Assembly: GCA_050288105.1 (NCBI GenBank)
Contig: JBNKDE010000003.1
Span: 186,001-250,000, forward strand
Origin: JACNJF01 sp050288105
GTDB taxonomy: Bacteria; Pseudomonadota; Gammaproteobacteria; GCA-001735895
Direction: 5' to 3'
DNA: 64,000 bases
In this document: piece after piece, positions 42,889 to 51,878 of the stretch
Position numbering within the stretch: position 1 is the stretch's first letter
Layout: each line of letters begins with the position of its first letter
Translations under genes and position numbers: made by a program
The notes under the pieces: model-generated
Told to the model about the DNA's origin: nothing
Databases searched by the model: none
What the model saw: only the letters and a program-made list of their open reading frames with translations

Positions 42889-43312
42889 AGATTGCTCCGA
42901 ATCATTAATTGGTTATTAAAGCGAACTGAATTCTAGTGCAATCATTACATATCCACAATGAATATTAGCTGAATGAACTGCTTGAATGGCCTGGGTCAAC
43001 TAAAATTAATTATATTTAAAATTTTACCCGCTAATCTGGAACTTTTTGAAAACAGAAAATCTGGAATCCAGGAAAATATTATTGAAATATTTCAATGCTT
43101 TATGTGAAATGATTTGATATTGGCAGTTATTCTTAACGTTCCTGTTTATCTCAATATGCTGTAGAAAACTGGTAAATGTAAAATTTTCACAGCAGCCAAT
43201 ATCATGCGGCATTACTGTCAATTTTTAAACATTCCTGCGTGCGCTCCTGTTAGAATGCGCGCCTTCAAAACTCACGTCTTATCCTTCAACCTAGCGAGGT
43301 CATTTCCCGACA
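42889..43312. other. AT-rich intergenic region with a 14-bp palindrome
   Basis: Between HiPIP and rdgC. The perfect palindrome TTGAAATATTTCAA is at 43082-43095. Short frames on both strands lack ribosome sites. The rdgC promoter probably lies near 43240-43260 (TAGAAT). Confidence 0.4.
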
Positions 43313-44233
43313 ATGTGGTTTAAAAATATTCAAGCTTACCGATTTACCAAACCCTGCGAATTAACCGCACAATCAGTTAATGAGCTACTGGAACAACACG
43401 GCTTTGTGCCCTGCGGCAGCCAGGATTTAACCCGTTCAGGCTGGGTTCCGCCACTAGGTCGACATGGTGAGGAATTCGTACATGCGGCAAACGGCTATCT
43501 GATGGTGTGCCTGAAGCGTCAGGAAAAGGTATTACCTGCTGCAGTTATCCGCGAAGCACTGGAAGAAAAAATCCAGCACATAGAGCAGAACGAGGCGCGC
43601 AAGCTTTCGCGCAAGGAACGGCTATCACTGAAAGATGAAATCACATTCAGCATGCTGCCCAAAGCCTTTGTCCGTTCCAGCCTGAACTTTGCCTATATCT
43701 CGTTACGCGACAACATGCTACTGGTGGACTCCTCCTCCGTACAACGCGCTGAAGACCTGCTACACGAATTAAGATCTGCCGTTGGCTCTCTCTCGTTAAT
43801 TCCGCTGACAGCGAAAAATATCCCGATAGAGACGATGACGCACTGGGTTAGTAGCGGAAACCCGAGCAACGGTTTTTTACTGGGTGAGGAATGCGAGCTG
43901 CGTGATAATAACGATATCCACAGCGTTATTCGGTGCAAGAATCATGATCTGGGCGCCAGTGAAATTACCAATCATCTCAAAAGTGGCATGCATGTCAGCA
44001 AACTGGCACTGAGCTGGCAGGATCGACTGAGCTGTGTGCTGGATGAAAAACTGACCGTCAAACGACTCAAGTTCTCTGATATTGTGCATGAAAAAGCCTC
44101 TGAACTGGAAGCAGAAGACGTGGCACAGCAATTCGATGTGGAATTCTCCATCATGACGCTGGAACTGTCCGAGTTCTTCAAGGCATTAATCGCCGCATTT
44201 GGCGGAGAAGATCCATCACGACAGGACGATTAA
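43313..44233 (+). CDS. rdgC: Recombination-associated protein RdgC
   Basis: A 306-residue nucleoid-associated protein that forms a ring dimer on DNA and modulates RecA-dependent recombination and replication-fork repair. The start MWFKNIQAYRFT and the block FVPCGSQDLTRSGWVPPLG are the RdgC hallmarks, as is LPAAVIREALEEKI. The length is normal. Preceded by GCGAGG. It is followed by a terminator. Confidence 0.95.
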   Translation: MWFKNIQAYRFTKPCELTAQSVNELLEQHGFVPCGSQDLTRSGWVPPLGRHGEEFVHAANGYLMVCLKRQEKVLPAAVIREALEEKIQHIEQNEARKLSRKERLSLKDEITFSMLPKAFVRSSLNFAYISLRDNMLLVDSSSVQRAEDLLHELRSAVGSLSLIPLTAKNIPIETMTHWVSSGNPSNGFLLGEECELRDNNDIHSVIRCKNHDLGASEITNHLKSGMHVSKLALSWQDRLSCVLDEKLTVKRLKFSDIVHEKASELEAEDVAQQFDVEFSIMTLELSEFFKALIAAFGGEDPSRQDD

Positions 44234-44255
44234 GCGCGAATAACCGATAAGCAGC

Positions 44256-44294
44256 TACCCTTCATCGCGCTAGCGCGTTACCTGAAGGGTATTT
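44256..44294 (+). terminator. Rho-independent terminator of rdgC
   Basis: TACCCTTCA pairs with TGAAGGGTA, with an inner CGCG/CGCG stem and a short TTT run. It lies 22 bp after the stop codon. Confidence 0.75.
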
Positions 44295-44401
44295 GCTCGA
44301 CTTTCAGCGCTGGATTCATTACAGTGCGCGCGCTTAATTTTCAACAGCGGGTCCCGGGCCTGCTCACCCCACTAAACCTTACACGCTTCAGGTATTACCC
44401 T

Positions 44402-46006
44402 TTGATTTCCACCGCAAACATCACGATGCAGTTCGGCGCCAAGCCACTGTTTGAAAATATTTCAGCTAAATTCGGCAATGGCAATCGCTATGGCCTGATC
44501 GGAGCCAATGGCTGTGGCAAGTCAACCCTGATGAAAATCCTCAGCGGTGACCTTGCCCCCTCTTCGGGCAATGTCTCCATGACGCCAGGAGAAAAAATGG
44601 GTGTCCTAAGCCAGGATCAGTTTGCGTTTGAACAGTATAGCGTGATTAATACAGTCATCATGGGCGATGCCGAACTCTGGAAAATAAAACAGGAACGCGA
44701 TCGTATCTATGCTTTACCTGAGATGTCGGAAGAAGATGGCATGAAGGTAGCTGAACTGGAAGGCCTGTTTGCTGAAATGGACGGTTATAGTGCAGAAAGT
44801 CGCGCCGGAGAAATCCTGTTGCAGGCAGGTATAGAAGAATCATTACATTTCGGCCCGATGAGCCAGGTAGCGCCGGGCTGGAAATTACGTGTACTACTGG
44901 CGCAGGCATTATTCGCCAACCCGGACAACCTGCTGCTGGACGAGCCGACCAATAACCTGGATATACACACGATAAACTGGCTCGCGGAAGTGCTTAAACA
45001 ACGTAAATCGACCATGATCATCATTTCGCATGACCGGCACTTTCTGAACTCGGTCTGTACGCACATGGCAGATATCGACTATGGTGAGCTGCGCATCTAC
45101 CCAGGCAACTACGATGATTTTATGACCGCGTCAGCCCTGGTGCGCGAACAGTTACAGGCCTCCAATGCCAAGAAGAGTGCCGAGCTTGCAGACCTGCAGC
45201 AGTTTGTGGATCGATTTTCGGCCAATGCGTCAAAAGCCAAACAGGCCAGCTCACGCGCCAAAAGAATGGAGAAAATCAAGCTGGATGAAATCAAGCCATC
45301 CAGTCGCATGACGCCGTACATAACCTTTAAACAGGAGAAAAAACTCCACCGGCAGGCACTGGTTCTGGAAAATCTCGCGCATGGTTTTGATGCTGACACA
45401 CTATTCTGCGGCGGCGATATCATCCTGGAAGCTGGCGCCCGCCTCGCTATTATTGGTGAGAACGGCTGTGGTAAAACGACTTTACTACGCTGCCTGATGA
45501 ATGAAATCAGTCCGAGGAAAGGCACCATCAAATGGTCCGAAAATGCCAGCATTGCCTACTGTCCTCAGGATAATACTTCAGATTTCGACAACGAGCTGGA
45601 GCTGTTTGACTGGATGTCGCAATGGCGCAAACCCAAACACGATGAACTTATGGTACGCGGCTTTCTGGGGCGACTGCTATTTAGCGCTGATGAGTCAAAA
45701 AAGAAAGCTCGCGTCTGCTCGGGTGGTGAAAAAAACCGTCTGCTGTTCGGAAAGCTCATGATGTCAGATGCCAATGTCCTGATCCTGGACGAGCCCACCA
45801 ACCACCTCGACATGGAATCAATCGAAGCACTCAACCAGGCATTGCTGAACTACGATGGCACCGTAATCTTCGTTAGTCATGACCGGGAGTTTGTCTCGTC
45901 ACTGGCGACTCGGGTGATCGAAATCAGGGACAGGAAAATCCACGATTTCCAGGGAAGCTATGAAGAATATCTGGCGAATCAGCCTGGCACACCCCGAGTA
46001 GCCTAA
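44402..46006 (+). CDS. ybiT: ABC-F family ATPase (YbiT type)
   Basis: A 534-residue cytoplasmic protein with two ABC ATPase domains and no membrane part. Walker A motifs are GANGCGKST and GENGCGKTT; Walker B motifs are LLLDEPTNNLD and LILDEPTNHLD; signatures are in VAPGWKLRVLLAQAL and CSGGEKNRLL. The linker (about 240-320) is Lys-rich. ABC-F proteins act on stalled ribosomes at the E site. Homologues begin (M)ISTANITMQFG, and the codon at that position is TTG (44402-44404), which I take as the start; an ATG 26 codons upstream would add an atypical basic lead. Confidence 0.9.
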   Translation: MISTANITMQFGAKPLFENISAKFGNGNRYGLIGANGCGKSTLMKILSGDLAPSSGNVSMTPGEKMGVLSQDQFAFEQYSVINTVIMGDAELWKIKQERDRIYALPEMSEEDGMKVAELEGLFAEMDGYSAESRAGEILLQAGIEESLHFGPMSQVAPGWKLRVLLAQALFANPDNLLLDEPTNNLDIHTINWLAEVLKQRKSTMIIISHDRHFLNSVCTHMADIDYGELRIYPGNYDDFMTASALVREQLQASNAKKSAELADLQQFVDRFSANASKAKQASSRAKRMEKIKLDEIKPSSRMTPYITFKQEKKLHRQALVLENLAHGFDADTLFCGGDIILEAGARLAIIGENGCGKTTLLRCLMNEISPRKGTIKWSENASIAYCPQDNTSDFDNELELFDWMSQWRKPKHDELMVRGFLGRLLFSADESKKKARVCSGGEKNRLLFGKLMMSDANVLILDEPTNHLDMESIEALNQALLNYDGTVIFVSHDREFVSSLATRVIEIRDRKIHDFQGSYEEYLANQPGTPRVA

Positions 46007-46127
46007 GAAAATCGGCCTGCATCTGTTGAACATTTGTCTCCATCTGTTACCATCTACGCCAGCGCGATAAGGATGTCGAGTGGATACTCAGCCTTATTGA
46101 ACGAGTATTAATTAATAAGGAAGTATT

Positions 46128-46784
46128 ATGAAAAACCTGCTTATCGCAGTTGCATGCCTGTCAGGCTGCCTGCTCGCACCGGCCACAGTACACGCCAGCA
46201 ACTACCCCTCTTATTCGTATTTACAGGCATCAACGCAATCCTGGGAATTGCTCGATTTTACCGATCTGACAGGCCCCGGCGTCACATTGTCTATTGAGCT
46301 TGGTGATACTTTATTTGTTACCGCCCAGGGGTTACAGATATCAGAAGAAGAAAGCGCCGCTGCCTACTCCATTAAAGATGAATTTGAAGTCGCTAGCCTG
46401 GGGCTGGGGTTTCGCTCCAGTACCGTCAATAAAACTTCCTGGTACCTTTCCCTGACGCATGAAAAGTGGAAGTGGGACACCATAGAAACCTTTCTGGGCG
46501 TGACAGATATCGACACCATAAAACCAGAACGAAATGTACTGAGAGTCGGCTTCCGTTCCCAGTTAAACAGGAGTATTGAACTTAACGGCAGCATCCTGCG
46601 CTACGATCTGGACCTGAAAAATGGGGATGAGTTTGACTCATCAGATACATTCACCGGCACCAGCATTCAGATTGGTATGAGTTTCCAGTTTATCGAGGAT
46701 CTTCATCTGTTACTGGATTACTCCAAATCTCAATCCGATCTTGAATATGAATCCCTTAAACTGGGTCTGCGCTATAGCTTTTAA
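46128..46784 (+). CDS. Hypothetical outer-membrane beta-barrel protein
   Basis: A 218-residue exported protein with a signal peptide (residues 1-23, cleavage VHA-SN). The remaining sequence alternates short hydrophobic strands with turns and ends in LRYSF, an outer-membrane barrel C terminus. It resembles small eight-stranded barrels of the OmpA/OmpW size class without a named family. It has an AAGGAAG ribosome site, stands alone after the ABC-F gene and has no clear neighbours of related function. Confidence 0.65.
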   Translation: MKNLLIAVACLSGCLLAPATVHASNYPSYSYLQASTQSWELLDFTDLTGPGVTLSIELGDTLFVTAQGLQISEEESAAAYSIKDEFEVASLGLGFRSSTVNKTSWYLSLTHEKWKWDTIETFLGVTDIDTIKPERNVLRVGFRSQLNRSIELNGSILRYDLDLKNGDEFDSSDTFTGTSIQIGMSFQFIEDLHLLLDYSKSQSDLEYESLKLGLRYSF

Positions 46785-46803
46785 TGACCACTAGAACAGT
46801 GGG

Positions 46804-47187
46804 CTAGAGGCTGGATGCAACGCTTTCCAGCTTTGCCCTGACCTCAGGCGCTACCTGTGCAATATGTTCATTATCAACCATACCCAGCACCGCAACCGGA
46901 TCCATAAACCCGATATACACCCGCCCGCCAGCTTCCTCGCGCAACAGCACATTGCAGGGCAGCAACAAACCAATATCAGGATCCGCCTCTATCGCCTGAT
47001 GCGCCAGCTGCGGGTTACAGGCCCCTAGAATTTTATACCCAGCTCTATCCACATTGAGTTTGGCTTTCATCACCTTCTGCACATCAATTTCAGTTAATAC
47101 ACCAAACCCTTCAGCCATCAATGCAGCGCGAACTTTTTCTTCCGCCTGCTGCATGGTGGCACTGATTGTTTTGCTAAAACTGTACAT
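46804..47187 (-). CDS. DUF302 family protein
   Basis: A 127-residue soluble protein with the DUF302 pattern: YSFSKTISATMQQAEEKVRAAL at the start, EGFGVLTEIDVQKVMKAKL, KILGACNPQLAHQAIEADPDIGLLLPCNVLLRE in the middle, and the final VYIGFMDPVAVLGM. DUF302 proteins form small dimers; one thermophilic structure is known but no biochemical role is settled. One conserved Cys-Asn (GACNP) and another (PCNV) may bind a ligand. The gene precedes nothing on its strand closer than 650 bp downstream. Confidence 0.85.
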   Translation of the reverse strand: MYSFSKTISATMQQAEEKVRAALMAEGFGVLTEIDVQKVMKAKLNVDRAGYKILGACNPQLAHQAIEADPDIGLLLPCNVLLREEAGGRVYIGFMDPVAVLGMVDNEHIAQVAPEVRAKLESVASSL

Positions 47188-47220
47188 TTTCGGGTTCTCC
47201 CTGGTATCAATAAAAAAACA

Positions 47221-47544
47221 TTAAGCGAGCAGGTATTGCACACCATACAGGGTTAACAAACCTGCGGTAATAGCAGCGATTACATTGTTCAGTAATATAC
47301 CGATGACAAAGACAGCAAGTGCCGCCAATAATCGGGAGGGTTCTGGATCACCATTATTCGCTGCGGGCCAGACAACCAGTGGTGTTACCAGAGCGGGCAT
47401 TACCGCAACAGCAACATAGCGTAGATGGCGCAATACCCAGTCGGGTAACTCCTGCCCACCAATCAGGCCTAGAAAAGAAAAACGGATCAGGAAGGTACCT
47501 ATACCCAGGCAGACAATAACCAGCCAGATAGTGAAATTATCCAT
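47221..47544 (-). CDS. azlD: AzlD-type branched-chain amino acid exporter subunit
   Basis: A 107-residue membrane protein with three to four helices (WLVIVCLGIGTFLIRFSFL, then VLRHLRYVAVAVMPALVTPLVVWP). The segment RHLRYVAVAVMPAL is the AzlD hallmark. It is paired with AzlC: the gene starts three bases after the AzlC stop codon, so the two are co-translated. AzlCD exports branched-chain amino acids (valine, leucine, isoleucine or analogues) from the cytoplasm. Confidence 0.9.
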   Translation of the reverse strand: MDNFTIWLVIVCLGIGTFLIRFSFLGLIGGQELPDWVLRHLRYVAVAVMPALVTPLVVWPAANNGDPEPSRLLAALAVFVIGILLNNVIAAITAGLLTLYGVQYLLA

Positions 47545-47546
47545 AC

Positions 47547-48245
47547 TCAGGCGTTACGCTGCTTTAACCATTGCTCGGTCCTGGCCCCGGCCATCATTGC
47601 AACGATCGCGGCGATCAGTAGCCAGAGGTTAAATGGCATCCATCCCAGTAACAGCGCCAGACTGATAGAAACCAGCGCTGCTACCAGATGAGGCAAACTC
47701 CTCAACATGGGCGCTACCAGCGCTATAAAACAGATCGGGATTGCAAAATCCAGCGAGTATTCCTTTGGAATAGCCTTACCGGCAACTGCACCTACTAGAG
47801 AAAAAATATACCACAGCGGACAGATACTCATTGCGCAGCCAAGATAGTAAGCGGTTTTTTGCGAAATTGACCACTCCGGCTCCTTATCAAATTTCTTGAT
47901 TGACACTGCAAAAGTCTGGTCCACCATGAAATAGGATAGCAGGATTCTAGTCCCCAACCCCGCCTTGCCGACATGCGGCAGCAATGCGGCTGAATACATC
48001 GCCATGCGCAGGTTTACTGCTAAAGAAGCAATTATCACGATAAAGGTAGGCGCATGTTCTGACATCAACGCCAGCGCGGTAAACTGTGAGGCGCCCGCGA
48101 TAACCAGTACCGTCATAGACATCGCCTGCAACAGGTCTAATCCGGCTTCAGTCGCGACTACACCAAACAGTAACCCGAAGGGGGCAACGACCAGAATGAA
48201 TGGACTGCAATCTATAAAGCCTCGCCAGAAAGCGGATTGTTTCAA
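47547..48245 (-). CDS. azlC: AzlC-type branched-chain amino acid exporter subunit
   Basis: A 232-residue inner-membrane protein with about seven helices. The opening FWRGFIDCSPFILVVAPFGLLFGVVATEAGL and GASQFTALALM are AzlC hallmarks, and ILLSYFMVDQTFAVS is conserved in the middle. It forms the exporter with the AzlD subunit downstream. No Lrp-type regulator is adjacent, although one sits by leuA about 10 kb away. It may relieve branched-chain amino acid overload. Confidence 0.92.
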   Translation of the reverse strand: MKQSAFWRGFIDCSPFILVVAPFGLLFGVVATEAGLDLLQAMSMTVLVIAGASQFTALALMSEHAPTFIVIIASLAVNLRMAMYSAALLPHVGKAGLGTRILLSYFMVDQTFAVSIKKFDKEPEWSISQKTAYYLGCAMSICPLWYIFSLVGAVAGKAIPKEYSLDFAIPICFIALVAPMLRSLPHLVAALVSISLALLLGWMPFNLWLLIAAIVAMMAGARTEQWLKQRNA

Positions 48246-48345
48246 GAATTAAGCGTCCACAGTAAGTTGAATTTAAAAAAGCAGCGGGAAGCTGGAATAA
48301 ACAGGCAAGGAACTGCCAGCTGGCAGAACCTTGCTGGAAGACAGG

Positions 48346-48540
48346 TTAGCCTTTATAGGTCATATCCTGCCCGCAACACATGGGGGATTTAATCATGCCA
48401 TGTCCATCCGGGCATTTTGAAACATCCACTGTGCCACCATCATCGGTTTCAACTGTGCCATGATCCAGTTCTTTGTCGCAGGTTCCGCAAGTCATAGAAC
48501 CTATACTCATACCGCAAACTTCGCAAACATAAGCGCCCAT
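48346..48540 (-). CDS. Small cysteine-rich zinc-ribbon-like protein
   Basis: A 64-residue cytoplasmic protein with cysteines at 6, 9, 18, 21, 43, 55 and 56. CEVC and CGTC form a four-Cys zinc- or iron-binding knuckle; CPDGH and MCCGQDM add a second possible site. The pattern recalls rubredoxin-like and rubrerythrin-associated small proteins, but the family is not certain. A strong ribosome site (TAACAGGAG) precedes the ATG. It stands between the exporter and a hypothetical gene, without clear partners. Confidence 0.65.
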   Translation of the reverse strand: MGAYVCEVCGMSIGSMTCGTCDKELDHGTVETDDGGTVDVSKCPDGHGMIKSPMCCGQDMTYKG

Positions 48541-48644
48541 TTTTTATCTCCTGTTAAGTGATTGAAGATTGCGCAGCCAACGCGCTGCGTAACCAGCTGA
48601 CTGTAATACTAATGGAATTATGCGCGCGGTAAAACCACATTATA

Positions 48645-49454
48645 TCAGCTGGATTGAATAGCACCTTGCAGCGTAATTTTTGCTGCGCACTGTTTCAATC
48701 GGCACAGGGCATCATCGCGCTGCCGGATATCTTTTACGGCTTTTTTATAGAACCCTCTCAGATGCCCCTTGAGCTGTTTACTCACCTGCGCATCCGGTAT
48801 TTCCTTGAGCACGGCAAACAGTGCCAGAGCATAGGTGGACTGTTGCTCGGTCAGATAAGCATCACGGTTTGCCTGCGGGTTATAGCAACTACCGCAACCG
48901 CCGCGAAAGGTATAAGCACTATTCGCAAACATCAACCCAAAGCCCAGGAAAATAGCGGTGACTTCTGTAGCATGTGGCCATAACGCTTCCCCGCCCGGCG
49001 CTGCCTGCCTGACCATCTGCCCCATATAATGTGCAATGATGTGCGCAAAACTCGCTATCATGCCTTCCGGGTTATTAATCTGCTGCGGATTATAGGGGAT
49101 CAGCAGGCGATCCGATTCAGATGTCGTATTATCCACCGTATCACCGATCTCTCTAAGCGCACCAATGATCTTAATCTCCCCGGCATTAAGTAACGCACAG
49201 CTGCTCTGATCGACCACCCGGGTCGGCCAGTGTGCAACCCCCGCATAACGGCTAACCTGTCGAAAAATCAGCTCTGCCATACCCTGAACACTGTCTACCC
49301 GGCCCGGGAAGAAATCGTTATTTGGTAACACCAGTACGCTATGCTGATAAAAAAACTCTGCCCCAAAATTTTGTAGCGACCAGTCAAATACATCAAACAT
49401 CCATTCAATCGCGCTTTCTTCCAGCAGGGGTTTCTTTTCAAATAAATTAAACAC
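48645..49454 (-). CDS. Conserved hypothetical protein
   Basis: A 269-residue soluble protein with the segments SIEWMFDVFDWSLQNFG-like helix (residues 15-32), LVLPNNDFFPGRVDS and, in the second half, FAHIIAHYMGQMVRQ, which has an HxxxH helix suggestive of a metal site, followed by TEVTAIFLGFGLMFANSAYTFRGGCGSCYNP with a CxxC. These features hint at a metalloprotein, perhaps a peptidase-like fold, but the family is not recognised. No signal peptide is visible. Confidence 0.6.
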   Translation of the reverse strand: MFNLFEKKPLLEESAIEWMFDVFDWSLQNFGAEFFYQHSVLVLPNNDFFPGRVDSVQGMAELIFRQVSRYAGVAHWPTRVVDQSSCALLNAGEIKIIGALREIGDTVDNTTSESDRLLIPYNPQQINNPEGMIASFAHIIAHYMGQMVRQAAPGGEALWPHATEVTAIFLGFGLMFANSAYTFRGGCGSCYNPQANRDAYLTEQQSTYALALFAVLKEIPDAQVSKQLKGHLRGFYKKAVKDIRQRDDALCRLKQCAAKITLQGAIQSS

Positions 49455-49686
49455 TCAACTTGTCATCGTGGTTCTGGAGGAGGCCCAGTGTATCGAAAAA
49501 CCTGTCTGGTACGCATCCCCTTTGCACGATTAAACAGCTTAAATTGCCTGCGCATGAGGTTTAACTATCGACTACCAAGGTTGCAAAACCGTTCCAGTCA
49601 CGGCACAGTAGCCGACCGTAGTTCGATTTCACTCTGCGTAATTTATCCTCTACGACTTCTTTTTTAATTATTACTTGGAATTTTTC

Positions 49687-50304
49687 ATGTCAGATATTCA
49701 ACTCTCCACCACTGAGGAACAGGCCTCTTACGGTATTGGTTTACAGATGGGTCAACAGATTCAGGGTGCCTTTCCAGGCGTTTCCATTGAAGCCGCCATG
49801 GCGGGTATTCAGGATGCCCTGGATGGCAAACAACCTCAGATAGAGCCAGCAGCGATTAACGCTGCATTTCAGGCCATGCAACAGAAACTACAGGCCGAAG
49901 AAGCTAAAAATGCACAAAATTTGGCTGCCGAAGGTGCTGCATTCCTGGAACAGAATGCAACGCGTGACGAAGTTATTGTGACGGAAAGCGGTCTGCAATA
50001 CGAAGTTATTACCACGGGTGAAGGTGACAAACCCAGCGCTAGTAGCACGGTTAGAACACATTACCGCGGCACCTTAATCAATGGTGAGGAATTCGACAGC
50101 TCCTATAGCCGGAATCAACCCACAGAATTTCCGGTCAATGGCGTCATCGCTGGCTGGACCGAAGCGCTGCAACTGATGCCCGTAGGTTCCAAATGGAAGC
50201 TTTATATCCCTTACCAGCTGGCATACGGTGCACAGGGCGCAGGCGGCGCAATTGGCCCCTACCAGGCACTGATCTTCGAAATCGAATTGCTGGATATCGT
50301 TTAA
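49687..50304 (+). CDS. fklB: FKBP-type peptidyl-prolyl cis-trans isomerase
   Basis: A 205-residue FKBP22-type enzyme. The N-terminal helical dimerisation part (about 1-90) contains ASYGIGLQMGQQI; the C-terminal FKBP domain (about 100-205) has the active-site residues in TVRTHYRGTLINGEEFDSSY, WTEALQLMPVGSKWKLYIP and AYGAQGAGGAIGP. It accelerates proline isomerisation in protein folding. No signal peptide, so cytoplasmic like E. coli FklB. The ATG at 49687 was chosen over a TTG four codons upstream; GGA lies seven bases before it. Confidence 0.92.
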   Translation: MSDIQLSTTEEQASYGIGLQMGQQIQGAFPGVSIEAAMAGIQDALDGKQPQIEPAAINAAFQAMQQKLQAEEAKNAQNLAAEGAAFLEQNATRDEVIVTESGLQYEVITTGEGDKPSASSTVRTHYRGTLINGEEFDSSYSRNQPTEFPVNGVIAGWTEALQLMPVGSKWKLYIPYQLAYGAQGAGGAIGPYQALIFEIELLDIV

Positions 50305-50318
50305 GGACCTGCATATTT

Positions 50319-50352
50319 CTGCTGATGAATTGAGTGATCAGTTCATCAGCAG
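50319..50352 (+). terminator. Stem-loop after fklB, possible terminator
   Basis: CTGCTGATGAA and TTCATCAGCAG make a perfect 11-bp stem with a 12-base loop, 14 bp after the stop codon. No T tract follows, so termination may depend on another factor or the hairpin may stabilise the mRNA end. Confidence 0.55.
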
Positions 50353-50507
50353 TCACCTTTCCAAATCAAACCAGATAGTTACCACAATTTCTGTTATACT
50401 GTCGCGCAATTAACCGGTGCTACTCGGTCAGCACCGATATTAATGCGGTAATCCACCCTGATTTCCTCTTAATTATTTTTAAAAACATTATCCGCCTGGA
50501 CCGTCCC

Positions 50508-50597
50508 ATGCTCGTTATTACACGTAAGCTGGAAGGCCGATTTCTGGAGAACAACACTACATGTCATTTGAATCGCTTGGCTTGCACGCCGAGTTAG
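50508..50597 (+). other. 29-codon frame resembling a CsrA N terminus, overlapping rhlE start
   Basis: This frame begins MLVITRKLEGRF, close to the start of CsrA (MLxLTRKxGE), and stops inside rhlE. It could be a csrA remnant, a short upstream peptide, or coincidence. It is recorded here because it lies in the leader of rhlE, which also has three GGA motifs. Confidence 0.25.
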
Positions 50598-51856
50598 TCC
50601 GCGCAGTATCTGAAAAAGGATATAGCAGCCCAACCCCGATACAAACTCAGGCCATCCCATTGATCCTCGAAGGTCGAGATATTATGGGGGCCGCGCAAAC
50701 CGGTACCGGTAAAACAGCCGGCTTTACCCTGCCCCTGTTACAGCGTCTGACGCAGAGCGAAAAGCCACGTCAGGGACGCCGTCCCATTCGCGCGTTGGTG
50801 TTAACACCGACGCGTGAACTGGCTGCTCAGGTTGCTGAAAGCGTCGAAACCTACGGCAGACACCTGCCGCTTAAATCCACGGTCATATTCGGCGGTGTCA
50901 GCATTAACCCGCAAAAACAGAAGCTCATTCGCGGCGTGGATATCCTCACCGCCACCCCTGGGCGCCTGCTTGACCACGTGAGCCAGCGCTCTGCCGACCT
51001 GTCTCAGGTTGAAATTCTGGTGCTGGATGAAGCAGATCGTATGCTGGATATGGGATTTATCCATGATATTAAAAAGGTGCTGGCACTACTGCCCAAACAC
51101 AAGCAAACCCTGCTATTTTCCGCTACCTTTTCTGACGACATCAAAAAACTGGCTAACGGCCTGCTACACAAGCCCTCGCTGGTTGAAGTCGCCAGCCGTA
51201 ACTCAGCTTCTGAAACGGTTGCCCAGGTGGTTCACCCGGTAGATAAAGGTCGCAAGCGCGAGCTACTCTCGTTCCTGATTGGCTCAAACAACTGGCAACA
51301 GGTACTGGTTTTCAACCGCACCAAGCACGGTTCCAATCGACTGGCCGAACAGTTAAACAAAGACGGAATTACTGCCGCCGCGATCCACGGTAACAAAAGC
51401 CAGGGTGCACGCACGCGCGCACTGGCCGACTTTAAATCGGGCAATATTCGTGTGCTGGTCGCAACTGATATCGCCGCACGCGGGCTGGACATTAATCAAT
51501 TACCGCATGTCGTCAATTTTGAGCTGCCCAATATTGCAGAAGATTACGTACACAGGATTGGTCGAACCGGACGCGCCGGGCGTGAAGGTGAAGCCATGTC
51601 ACTGGTGTGTGTCGATGAACTGAAGCTGCTCCGGGATATTGAGAAGTTGATTAACCGGGAGATCCCCAAAACCGTGATTGAGGGCTATCAACCAGATCCC
51701 ACAATCAAACCCGAACCGATACAGAATGGCCGCTCAGGAAACCCTCGCAATAATACTCGAGGAAAACCACAGGCTCAGCGCAGGAGCAGCAGGCCAAACC
51801 ACTCCCCATCGCAGAACACTGCGCGTAACCCGCAGCGTCGTCGTAGCGCCGCTTAG
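50561..51856 (+). CDS. rhlE: DEAD-box RNA helicase RhlE
   Basis: A 431-residue ATP-dependent RNA helicase of ribosome assembly and RNA turnover. All motifs are present: Q motif (PTPIQTQAIP), AQTGTGKT, PTRELAAQ, TPGRLLDH, VLDEADRML, SAT, VFNRTKHG, VATDIAARGLD and HRIGRTGRAG. The C-terminal tail (about 375-431) is Arg/Asn/Gln-rich and disordered, as in RhlE, for RNA binding. It is preceded by a 200-bp leader with a stem-loop and several short frames, which may regulate it. The downstream small gene begins 23 bp later. Confidence 0.93.
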   Translation: MSFESLGLHAELVRAVSEKGYSSPTPIQTQAIPLILEGRDIMGAAQTGTGKTAGFTLPLLQRLTQSEKPRQGRRPIRALVLTPTRELAAQVAESVETYGRHLPLKSTVIFGGVSINPQKQKLIRGVDILTATPGRLLDHVSQRSADLSQVEILVLDEADRMLDMGFIHDIKKVLALLPKHKQTLLFSATFSDDIKKLANGLLHKPSLVEVASRNSASETVAQVVHPVDKGRKRELLSFLIGSNNWQQVLVFNRTKHGSNRLAEQLNKDGITAAAIHGNKSQGARTRALADFKSGNIRVLVATDIAARGLDINQLPHVVNFELPNIAEDYVHRIGRTGRAGREGEAMSLVCVDELKLLRDIEKLINREIPKTVIEGYQPDPTIKPEPIQNGRSGNPRNNTRGKPQAQRRSSRPNHSPSQNTARNPQRRRSAA

Positions 51857-51878
51857 CATCAATACAGGTATCTGACCC

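Noticed and set aside
43024..43221. 65-codon minus-strand frame between HiPIP and rdgC
   Set aside because: AT-rich, without a ribosome site, and with no recognisable motif.
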